Shown: piece after piece, positions 10,707 to 18,968 of the stretch | Position numbering within the stretch: the first letter of the stretch is position 1 | Layout: every line of letters starts with the position of its first letter | Source: Corallium rubrum | Taxonomy: Eukaryota; Cnidaria; Anthozoa; Scleralcyonacea; Coralliidae | Assembly (NCBI GenBank): GCA_964035015.1 | Contig: OZ036010.1 | Coordinates: forward strand, 8,580,173 to 8,644,172 | DNA length: 64,000 nucleotides | Direction: 5' to 3' | Program-made: the position numbers and the translations under genes | Notes under the pieces: generated by a model | The model's input: only the letters and a program-made list of their open reading frames with translations | The model's database searches: none | What the model was told of the DNA's origin: nothing

Positions 10707-11482
10707 CCTTGCAATTAGCTTGATTTCTGACTGTTCATACTGTAGAATGTCCAGTTCTTTATTAGATGCAATAACATCTCACTAAGGGCTGTTTACATGA
10801 GGCGGGCTAAATTCTTTCCTTGGCGCAAAAGGAGATTTTAATCATCGTTAGGATTTGTTTACATCTAAACTAAACCAATTCTTCTTTGCATATTTAGTTT
10901 ATGCGAGTTTTAAAACTACAGTAAGATCCTAATCAATCGCGTGAGCCTGGTTAACCGGGCTAGCCCCTTACGTGCCACATGGTTAGGCCTTTATAGGCTT
11001 TACCTTACATAATTTACATACATTACAATATATATATATATATATATATCTTTATTATACGGCTGGGTTTGATTTCCGGTCCTTACGCAAAACGACGCAC
11101 GCTGATTGGTTCCCGAGAGGTCGGGATTTTACGATATTGACCTCGGGGTCAATACCCTTTTTTCTCGGCCCTGTAAGTTTTGGCGAGAAGATTCTGAGTT
11201 GATTTGAATACAAATAAAAGAGTACTGGGTATCTTTATTCAAATATTCTGAACAATAAAATGTGTTGGAACATTACTGCTGATTTTCTTTAAAGCTGTTT
11301 ATCGAGAAATACGACAATATAAGCCAAACTGGTGTAAACAAGAAGGCCAAGAAGCGACACGTACAAAAGTTAACAAGTATTAAGGTAAACAGCATGCTCC
11401 GAAGGCGAAAACAACGCTCGAAACTTAAAAATAAAATGAACCAATAGCCATATAATAAATTCCTCATTAACTTCGTTTGCTT
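10707..11482. other. non-genic stretch with TA microsatellite
   Basis: Contains a (TA)n tract at about 11027-11049, then a block (11080-11200: ACGCACGCTGATTGG, CGGGATTTTACGATATTGAC) that looks like a dispersed repeat. No supported gene. Confidence 0.55.
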
Positions 11483-11556
11483 GGTCTGTACGGGAAAGTA
11501 TTTGCCCTCGGTTTTATCGCACGAAAACCTCAGGCAAATACTTTCCCGTACAGACC
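11483..11556. repeat. 74-nt hairpin with 24-bp perfect stem
   Basis: GGTCTGTACGGGAAAGTATT and its exact complement enclose a loop of about 26 nt that is itself partly self-complementary (TCGGTTTT / AAAACC). Possibly the end or a remnant of a fold-back element. Confidence 0.75.
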
Positions 11557-11587
11557 TCGCTTAATAAATCAAATAAACAAGCAATCA

Positions 11588-12298
11588 AACCACCCACCTA
11601 GCATTTTAAAACAGCTACCAACATCAATCAGCAAACGCATTTGTTTTCTCTCATCGGACAACACAACATTTAAGGGATCTGCCCCATTTACCAAAATGCA
11701 TTAAGACACAGTAATTTCAATCAGGAATTAAATTACACACAACAAAATCCACAACAACCACGCAAAAACCGACATGGCAATATTCATTCGGTTCAATCCC
11801 CACCCTACAACAAAAATGTAAGATCAAACATAAGACGCAGCTTTCTGAACCTAATCGACAAACATTTCCCACCAGAAAACAAACTCCATAAATGAACATC
11901 GTCAAGTCCACAATCATGAAGAACGCACACATACTTAGAAAAACCGGGGTACAAAATGAAAACACAGCCAGTTGCAACTGCAGGGATAAAAGCAAGTGCC
12001 CACTTCATGGACAGTGCCTGACAAATAGCATAGTATACAAAGCAACTGTTTCCACAAGCGACATAACACCAAACACTACATTGGCATGACAAACAATTTC
12101 AAAGAGCGATACAGAAATCACACTAAATCTTTCCAAAACACTGCTGAAACAGAACGTAAGTGGTCTAACGTTTCGGGCGAAACAAACACTTTACTCAATA
12201 AAAGATCAGAAATCATTTCGACATGCAGGCATGAAAATAAATTTAATGTCAACAATCTAAACAACAATCAAAACAAGGAAAGGAATTTGAGGAATTAA
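11588..12298 (+). pseudogene. Penelope-like retroelement relic (C-terminal part with GIY-YIG region)
   Basis: Broken frames read PPSILKQLPTSISKRICFLS, then PPYNKNVRSNIRRSFLNLID and HFPPENKLHK (stop), then CNCRDKSKCPLHGQCLTNSI with VYKATV, then FKERYRNHTKSF and a final STCRHENKF block. In Penelope-like elements this order is the end of the reverse-transcriptase region, a CxC..C..C linker and the GIY-YIG endonuclease. The YIG segment itself is lost at the frameshift near 12088, and several stops interrupt the copy. The upstream reverse transcriptase is absent. It is a dead, 5'-truncated copy. Confidence 0.8.
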
Positions 12299-12478
12299 CC
12301 GCCCACACGCCCACCTTTCAACCAAAACCATTTGAGGAATGCATTCATTGTCTCAGTCATCGTTCTTATCGGAGGTATTGGCCACCTATCCACATTTTAC
12401 TAACACCCGTCTTTATCCGACTTCTAGAATTAGGGATGCCTTGATTGTTTTTCAGTCGTTTCTTTTCTTTTCCTTCAG

Positions 12479-12994
12479 TGCGATCTAGCCAACGCAATAT
12501 GTGCCCCTAATTTGCGTCCTTGGCTAGGCAGTTTGTTTGAAAAACTTGTCTTCTATGGGTTGTGTTCATCATCACCGTTAACGATAACAGAGTACCAGGG
12601 CAAGGAAGAAACAGTGCAGTTCGTTGTCGGCGAACCGAACTTCGAGAGTAGGAAAAAACTTGACCCATTTACACCAAAGGACAATTGTTGTTATTTTACC
12701 CCCAACATGGAAGGTGCAGACATTATCGCAAATGTCAATAAAGAGAATTATTTTATTCAATGTTCTGTTGCAAAGGAAATCACCGTGAAGAAAGGATTCT
12801 GGAAAACTGCCCCAGACGACTGGAAGCCGGTTCTTCTTGTACCAAAAATAGATGCAGTAAAAAAGTCACTTGAAGAGGGAAACAGCGAGCTTGCTTCCGA
12901 ATACAAAAAAAAGAAATTTGCATTAGCAGACGCCCGTGGTATTTTGCACAAGACGGCCATTGACAAGTTCATGCCAAAAAGAGAAGATATATAA
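12479..12994 (+). CDS. terminal exon of an unidentified protein, possible nuclease-like fold
   Basis: A pyrimidine-rich acceptor (TTTTCTTTTCCTTCAG) opens a 171-codon frame reading CDLANAICAPNLRPWLGSLF and onward to a TAA, with no ATG at the usual place, so this is a last exon. The middle, GADIIANVNKENYFIQCSVAKE, has the D...(I/F)-x-Q-x-x-x-x-K spacing seen in some PD-(D/E)XK-like cores, but this is only a suggestion. The C-terminus is Lys/Glu-rich. Upstream exons are not identifiable. It follows the Penelope relic directly, so it could also be a fragment carried by a mobile element. Confidence 0.5.
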   Translation, partial: CDLANAICAPNLRPWLGSLFEKLVFYGLCSSSPLTITEYQGKEETVQFVVGEPNFESRKKLDPFTPKDNCCYFTPNMEGADIIANVNKENYFIQCSVAKEITVKKGFWKTAPDDWKPVLLVPKIDAVKKSLEEGNSELASEYKKKKFALADARGILHKTAIDKFMPKREDI

Positions 12995-13219
12995 TAATCA
13001 TTGTCTAAGGGTACTGTCAAATTGTAATTTTGACATACCATAATAATGTATAAGGTCTTGAAAGCGAGAAAGTAATAAATGATTTTCTTATAAATATTGT
13101 GTTTTATCTTAATATGGCTAATAATTGTAGACTTCGAAAAGCCATGAAAAGAACGATTTTAAATGTCGAAATAATAACTAAAGGCAAAGCGATTTATTAC
13201 TTTGAATGCGTTGCTACGA
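12995..13219. other. AT-rich spacer
   Basis: 3' flank of the preceding exon, with two AATAAA-like sites (about 13073 AATAAATG). Nothing else recognised. Confidence 0.4.
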
Positions 13220-13227
13220 TTTCTGTT

Positions 13228-13515
13228 ACTAAGTGTGATATTTGAATATTTATCCTCAGTGCACGTGCAGGAGACAAAAGAGAAACTCATTAGGGGTCAT
13301 TAAGAGGATTAAGCGCTTGGGCAAGTCTAGTCGAGAAGAAACCGCGTCGCGTCCTTCATTCGTCTCAGGCTCCTTAGAGAGTCCCTTAACCCTAACTTTT
13401 ATCCATCCCCCCAACCCTGATTCTTAAACCAGCCCCCCCCCCCCCCCCCCCCCCGTGTAATAAATACGTCATTCCCGATAGCTCTCTGACTGATTTCCGA
13501 AGCTCCAAATGTTTG
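13228..13515 (+). mobile_element. decayed fragment of the palindrome-A/B family
   Basis: CTCAGTGCACGTGCAGGAGAC matches the inner arm of elements A and B. About 150 bp later, TAACCCTAAC, a run of 20 or more C, then CGTCATTCCCGAT and GACTGATTTCCGAAG match the outer arm. In A and B the outer block precedes the inner one; here the order is reversed in the same orientation. That looks like a junction between two copies or a related element with another layout. Confidence 0.65.
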
Positions 13516-13847
13516 ACAAACGGTGTCTTTCACGTGGGATTTCTGGAGTATACACCTCCTATTTTAAGTCTTTAGGCATGAGAATATCTCGTTTGTATTC
13601 TTTCAATAATGGTATCTTAAAAGATTGTAATTTTTAAAATGTGATTTGTTTAAAGAAACGTTTTTTATAATAAAGACTAAATAACGAGATCAAGTTTCAA
13701 AAATATATAATTTCATAATTTACCATCGCAGAATTAATGGAGAAAGTCTTTAGCGTTGGGCGTCTCTGCGCGTAGAGGATTATTTGTAATGTTCGCAGAT
13801 TAACTGCTTAGTCCCCATAGGCAGTACGTTTACTCAATCACAACTTT

Positions 13848-14323
13848 TCAAAAGTTTGTATAAGCACTAATGTTACATCTAAAACTGCTTTGTCTCTTCG
13901 TATAACATATCCCTTGACTGTTCGAATAACCGCTATAAGCCTTGGGAATTCGTACTAGCGTAGTTTCTCTTCTTTTCCTTCTTTTCTCCAACTGCATATT
14001 AGCATAAATTGTTAAACAATATGATATTTTATCGTTACGATAAGAGCACCGTTTTTCAAATGTCTGCTTTTCATTCAGACACTGTAGTCTCTTTCTTTTC
14101 TTTAGTTTTAAGATTGTATATGCTCGAAGTATATTGTGTTTAAATCTTCGGCCCTGCGGTTTTCTATAAGCTGATGATCCCGTAGGTAAAGTCGAAGGTT
14201 TATCGCTCGTCTCCATTCTTCATTTTCTTGTTCGTACTTTTCTTCACTCATCATGAAGAAAATCACCGCAACGACTAAACCTTTAACCAAAACGTATAGG
14301 CGTCTATTACGGTTGTATACCAT
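13848..14323 (-). pseudogene. two small overlapping minus-strand ORFs, one membrane-like
   Basis: The upstream frame (14108-14323, 71 aa) starts at an ATG and has one hydrophobic stretch (LVKGLVVAVIFFMM) followed by a charged helix. A second frame (13848-14216) overlaps it. I do not recognise either. They lie in a cluster of small ORFs beside palindrome-family sequence and may be remnants of the same mobile element. The stretch between 13516 and 13847 shows nothing further. Confidence 0.25.
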
Positions 14324-14487
14324 TATATGCTGAGTGCAATGTTGCTAATGTTTGTATAAGTCCATGTACAACACTATTGAACGTCAGAGTTTAGACAAAC
14401 AAATCCTAATTAATATGCTTATTCACGGCGTCGGTTTTCTCGGCGTATCATTTGCTTACTATTTGCTGTTGGAGTAAGACCGCAGAG

Positions 14488-14986
14488 ATGGAGGGTTTAT
14501 ATGAAAAATTGTTTTCAATGTTCGAAGCTATTTACAATGAAACTTTGTGCTTTGTGGGAAGAATATTCGAAGCTTTGTCGTGAAAAGTGCAATGGTTGTA
14601 GGACTAACCATCCTAGTCAGAAACAACATAGTTGCCTAACAGATGATGAGCAACGGAGATGGCGCTACGAAGAGACCAGGACAAACGTCGACGAACGAAT
14701 CTGGATGGAGTTCAACGAAGCGGGAGAGGCGTTGAAATTACAAAAGAGACTCTCTCAAAAAACGTCAGAGACAATTGTCGAGCCGAAGGAAATTGACGAC
14801 TCGCCAAATGTTCTTTCTATATCTGTTCTGTTTAGCTGTCCATTAAAGTATCTGTACGAAGTGAAAGACACTGGTGTAAAATTTACGAGTATGATAAAGA
14901 ATCCTCGGGAGGCTTACGAGGAGTATCTTCTTGAAAAGTCTAGAAACTTAACGACGAAAAGCAATCTAATGCTATATGTGTTCTGA
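14488..14986 (+). pseudogene. Cys/His-rich small protein gene with frameshift
   Basis: An ATG at 14488 opens MEGLYEKLFSMFEAIYNETL and stops near 14581. The neighbouring frame continues with CREKCNGCRTNHPSQKQHSC (two CxxC-like pairs and H...HxC), then a charged helical region to 14986. One frameshift near 14570 reconciles both. The Cys/His pattern suggests a zinc-binding module. From memory, similar short proteins occur in cnidarian virus-like or self-synthesising transposons, but I cannot confirm that here. Its neighbours are the C2H2 ORF and the broken ORF at 15715-16065. Confidence 0.45.
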
Positions 14987-15046
14987 GAACATTATCGAGT
15001 TAATCCAAAGTTAAATTATGTTTTAAGTTTAAAAAAATTACTTGGA

Positions 15047-15403
15047 CTATATAGTGTGTAAGAAAGATGTGTAATTTACGGACTCCCCATGCTGCTCTCT
15101 TAGATAATTATTGAAGTTTGTTGCCATTTCCTCTTGTCTCGTTATAATGCTTTTCAAAGTTTTCTCCATATTTAGTTCTGTGCTGTCTGCGATAGTTTCT
15201 TTACTCTGTAAAGGAACACATATTCCAATTTTACTCCAGTTTAGCCATTTAGCGCGTTCTTTGATATCCATGTGATGTACTTGATCAAGATGATTTGCTA
15301 GCCTTGCAAGATTAGTGCTTCCGCAACCGATGACAGGACAGTTTCTACGTGTGCGACTCATGTTTAGTTGTGTACTCGAGCAATGACAGAAAGCATTTGA
15401 CAT
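15047..15403 (-). CDS. C2H2 zinc-finger small protein
   Basis: Intact frame of 118 codons; a better start may be the internal ATG at 15361 (MSRTRRN). The N-terminal part has CPVIGCGS...LANHLDQVHH, a C-x4-C...H-x4-H finger, followed by KERAKWLNWSKIG and a helical tail. It is convergent with the Cys/His ORF to its left. A regulatory or nucleic-acid-binding role is plausible. The family is not identified with certainty. Confidence 0.5.
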   Translation of the reverse strand: MSNAFCHCSSTQLNMSRTRRNCPVIGCGSTNLARLANHLDQVHHMDIKERAKWLNWSKIGICVPLQSKETIADSTELNMEKTLKSIITRQEEMATNFNNYLREQHGESVNYTSFLHTI

Positions 15404-15414
15404 TTTTTGGCGTG

Positions 15415-15585
15415 TTAGGTGCTTTCATTAGGCCCTTTTAGGCCCTGCTTGGCCTTTTCTGACCCGTTTAGGCCTTTTGGCCCGTTCAAAGATACCCCCT
15501 CACCCTGGGGGCACTCCCAAAGATACTGCCAATACCCCTGGGGTGCCTCAAAAGATATCCCCATCACCCCTGTACCAAAGGAATA
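15415..15585 (+). repeat. TTTAGGCCC repeats and G/C minisatellite-like block
   Basis: TTTTAGGCCCTGCTTGGCC-type units are followed by GATACCCCCTCACCCTGGGG and ATACCCCTGGGGTGCC, similar in character to the G/C minisatellite of palindromes A and B. Confidence 0.55.
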
Positions 15586-15714
15586 TCAGAGAGACATTAT
15601 TTGTTAGAAAAGCTCTTTCCGCAAATATTACAAGCGCTAGGCATGTTCACACAACTCTCAAATTACTTGTGAAAATGTCGGGGAGAAAAGTAAGATATCC
15701 TTGAGTTTCTTCTC

Positions 15715-16065
15715 TAATGCATGTGGGATCAGAACGAACCAAATTCACGATTAGATTGAATCACACGCTCAATTTCAGCTAGCACACGTTCAGTGGTGAG
15801 GCAGTGGTGAGGCGTTGATGAGGCATAAACGGCAGCGAAATAGGGTATTCAAGCTGAGGCGATTGCAATACAAAACGAACTTGATCGTGCTCAGGGATCT
15901 CGAGTGACCGTATCTAACACGTTTTGAAATATCTCGTGGAGACGGTCATAGAACTGGGAAAGCTCCAAATGGGCAAACGTGTCCGTAAATTGAATAGTAT
16001 AGTCGACACCCGTTATGCTGAGCTTGTTCACTCTCACTTGCTTCACATCGGTCACGGTAAAAAAG
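15715..16065 (-). pseudogene. fragment of a larger ORF (possible DNA-polymerase-associated protein)
   Basis: Minus-strand frames join to read GVDYTIQFTDTFAHLELSQF, then IPEHDQVRFVLQSPQLEYPI and SLPFMPHQRLTT, then ERVLAEIERVIQSN. The frame is lost once near 15895 and again at a short CTCACCACTG duplication near 15795. I recall this type of sequence as the N-terminal region of long predicted proteins with a B-family DNA-polymerase-like part in cnidarians, from memory only. No polymerase motif is present here. It adjoins the C2H2 ORF in the same orientation. Confidence 0.4.
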
Positions 16066-16089
16066 GTATCGCTAATGCGTCAATCAATT

Positions 16090-16225
16090 TATACTGTTAA
16101 CATCCCCCCCGGGCATACCCCCGGGCATTTGAACTTTTCGATATTTTGCGCCAAAAAAGCTGTTCAAATGCCCCACATAGAAGGCAAATTGATGGTCAAA
16201 TGCCCCAACCCTCGGGTCATTCTTA
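16090..16225 (+). repeat. CAAATGCCCC repeat cluster
   Basis: Several (T)CAAATGCCCC and CCCCCGGGCAT motifs; related motifs recur at 18170-18215. They bracket the hAT-like element, so it probably landed inside a repeat patch. Confidence 0.5.
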
Positions 16226-16370
16226 AGGCGGTTTTCCACTGGGCGAAAAATGTCGCGCGAAGCGACATTTTCTTTTGTCTCGCAAGCTCTCGAGTGGAAC
16301 TAATTAGCCAAGACAAAAGAAAAATGTCGAGTCGGTCGACAAAATAATGTCGCCTAGTGGAAAACCGCCT
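16226..16370. mobile_element. Harbinger-like MITE
   Basis: A 145-bp element with near-perfect terminal inverted repeats, AGGCGGTTTTCCACTGGGC versus GCCTAGTGGAAAACCGCCT (one mismatch), flanked by the trinucleotide TTA on both sides (16223-16225 and 16371-16373). A 3-bp TWA duplication is characteristic of PIF/Harbinger transposons. No coding capacity. Confidence 0.75.
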
Positions 16371-16585
16371 TTACTGTAATTGTGTCAGTTCGAGTTTCAG
16401 GGGCGGATCTAGCGTTAGTCAAATAAGTCAGACGACTAAGGTAAAAAAAATAGCGATTGCAAAAAAAAGTCCGGTTAAAAACGACGTAATAGCAGGGAGA
16501 ACAATCGCGGAAAATCTAATTCGTCACCAGGACCACTTGCGGGAAGGCGCGCGGACATTTTATGCCTCCTGGTGGCACTGATTAG

Positions 16586-16800
16586 GTTTGCCGAATTTGG
16601 CAGCCATTTTGACTTATTTACCCCGTTTTAGCCACTCTGATTGGTCAAAACAAGGTAAATTCTGACCATTGATTGGTTTGCCGTATCTGGCAGCCATTTT
16701 GACTTATTTGACCCGATTTAGCCATTCTCATTGGTTGAACACGGCTTGCTCCAAATCTTGCCTGATTTACCTCAAGTTGAGCAATCTGATTGGCTATGCA
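16586..16800 (+). promoter_or_regulatory. CCAAT-box-rich tandem repeat, possible promoter
   Basis: Two diverged units of about 89 bp, GGTTTGCCG...GGCAGCCATTTTGACTTATT followed by an ATTGG motif. At least five ATTGG (inverted CCAAT) motifs lie within about 250 bp upstream of the ATG at 16854. A promoter role is inference. Confidence 0.35.
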
Positions 16801-16853
16801 GAACCTTGACTAACTTCCCAGCCACCAAGTGTGCGATCTGTTTACCTTGATCA

Positions 16854-17085
16854 TGGCTTCTACAAGCATATTTGATCGCGCGCGATCAGCTTTAAAAAGC
16901 AACAACAAGGTGTTATTACGACAAATATATGCATCGATTTCATCTGAAAGGCGTCATGGTTTGTCGAGTTCTCGGTAACTAAAGAAGAATATTTTCTCAA
17001 GGCTGCTTTACCTAATATAAATACCTCAACACGTGAAGCCGTGAAGGGCATTCTATCGCTCAAAAAGTCCAAGGCAAGTTTAATT
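16854..17085 (+). pseudogene. broken N-terminal exon inside hAT-like element
   Basis: ATG opens MASTSIFDRARSALKSNNKV and stops at 16977. A one-frame shift continues as EFSVTKEEYFLKAALPNINT and ILSLKKSKAS, after which a possible GC-type donor (AAG|GCAAGT) follows. The composition is protein-like, but the family is unknown. It could be a degraded first exon of a transposase or of a captured gene. Confidence 0.4.
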
Positions 17086-17926
17086 TAAAATGTTTTCATA
17101 TATTCATCATGATTGGCGTTTATGTAGCTGTCCGAGGCAATAGTGCTGTATTGCTTTCAATTCTTGAGGTCATAACTGCATGATCTCGGAGCGCGAAAAT
17201 GTTTATGAATTTATCAGCCTATAAAGGTTTATCGAAATTACAAGCTGACAGCTATTTTGTTGCGCTTTCGAAAGGAAGCTTGAGATACGTGCCCGTGTTT
17301 ATGGTCGTTCTACGATATAAAAGATTGCTAGAATTGTTAAATTTATTCAGGGTTTTGGTTTCAATCTCAAAATACGTCTGGCTGCGGGCATGCAAGTTAG
17401 GGTTTTCCCTGTATTTGTGTAAAATCTGTGTGCTCATTTGAACTCGGTAAACAGTCGTAATTTATAAGTTTTAGAGTATATAATGAGCACCACACTGGTG
17501 TTAAAGTAGCGTGATAGCAGATATAAGGGAGTAAATCGTCGACGGAGATATTTGATTTTATACTAACAAAGCGCAAATGAATATTAGCTCATTAGCCTGT
17601 GGCTATGTTGCGTATCAAATGACGCGAACCAAGGCTGTTTGTTAGACATGCAGTATAAAATTACATAAAGAATTATAGATAGGTTTCAGAAACAAGAATG
17701 ATGCCTATACGTAACGTAGCAATGTGCATCATACTTTGGGACACAAGGTGCCCTTAAAAACATGTTTTAAGACTTTTAAAATTGTGCTCAAAATTGCTGT
17801 CAGAGTGCGGGAAACGCCGTTTACAGAGACCCAAATTTTAAAGATTTTCCAGGGGGGGCGCATGCCCTAAAAATGTGGACTTCAACAAATTTGACTAAGG
17901 TTTAAAAATTCCTAGATCCGCCCCTG

Positions 17927-18230
17927 AGTTTGGAAAAACAGAGACGTTTTTAAAAAACAGCCACTCAAAGAAGCACGGCCTGCTTGATATGAGTATGAAA
18001 AATGAAGGTACTCACGCTCAAAACTGTCAATCAGCTTCTGCATTCCATTTGTCAGACGTAGCTGTTGTTTTGGCCTTTAAAATCTTTTAAAGCGTACTCC
18101 ATTGCGCGATTAAGAAGTTTAGGCACGCGTGCGATCAAGAAAATTTAGTCCCGGACCTCCCGCGGTCTGGTGTCAAATGCCCCACGTCTCGCGGCTCGGT
18201 GTCAAATGCCCTACCCCTACAGCGGTTTAA
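17927..18230. other. non-genic repeat patch
   Basis: CAAATGCCC motifs at 18170-18215; no gene seen. Confidence 0.4.
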
Positions 18231-18323
18231 CTCTTTCTTGTCCGAATTGGTCTTTAGTATTTTATTCCGGCTAACGCCAGACGATTTTATTCACCTCTGG
18301 GGAAGCCCCCGGACAGGAATGAG
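18231..18323. mobile_element. 93-bp TTAA-flanked MITE (piggyBac-like), copy 1
   Basis: CTCTTTCTTGTCCG at one end, CGGACAGGAATGAG at the other, TTAA on both flanks (18227-18230 and 18324-18327). The same 93-bp element occurs twice in the LINE at 50 kb, in the opposite orientation. TTAA duplication is the hallmark of piggyBac-type transposition. Confidence 0.8.
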
Positions 18324-18327
18324 TTAA

Positions 18328-18952
18328 GACCCGGTTCACACGAGTCCGGAGCGAGTTGAAAACGGCGCTAAAAAGTCACAAAACGCCGTTGCGTTCACAC
18401 GGCACCGGATCGAAATTGTGTGAAAACGGCTCACATGCAAGATGTGGACATTTTTCGCGGTTCCCCAAGAACCACTTTTGGCCCCGATATCTTTTAAAAT
18501 TGAGCACTGAATTAAGAAGATTGTGTTATCGATAACACGATAAAACTCATAATAACAGTGGAGTAGAAGTAGACATTAGTCACGTTGGGAACGGTTATTA
18601 TTTTACAAGAAAGATAATTTTTCCATGTACTCTATAAAAGATATGTATACATGTATATTTAGTCATTTAGATGTCTTTGATGGTCTTAGACGACTGTCCA
18701 TTTGCTTTCCTAATACAAACTTCATTTATTTTTGCGTGATCCATATATAATTACAGTATACATTATATTCTGGCCAGCAATTACGTGCTTTTTTACATTT
18801 TCATGAAATTTGCAAAATTTTACTGTTATGTGAAATTTTTTACTGTTACTGTTAAATTACTAAAAAATGTAATTTTTTAGTGCACTTCTATCCTCATATA
18901 ATTATAAACTCATAAATAGTGGCATGAGTCGCTAAAAGTTTCGGTAGGAAAC
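18328..18952. other. non-genic AT-rich stretch
   Basis: Includes a GTTCACACG repeat pair (18337, 18390) that may be the end of another MITE. No gene seen. Confidence 0.4.
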
Positions 18953-18968
18953 TATTCACGATATTAGT
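18953..18968 (+). repeat. 16-bp direct repeat flanking the tRNA array, left
   Basis: TATTCACGATATTAGT, identical to 29717-29732 at the far end of the array. Confidence 0.75.

Larger units (their letters stand above)
16398..17926. mobile_element. non-autonomous hAT-like element
   Basis: CAGGGGCGGATCTAG at 16398 is mirrored exactly by CTAGATCCGCCCCTG ending at 17926, and a subterminal TTAGTCAAAT is also mirrored. CAGGGGCG-type ends are typical of hAT transposons. The flanking bases AGTTT are duplicated (5 bp; classic hAT makes 8, but some lineages make 5 or 6). The interior holds a CCAAT-rich repeat and a broken ORF, but no transposase. Confidence 0.65.
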
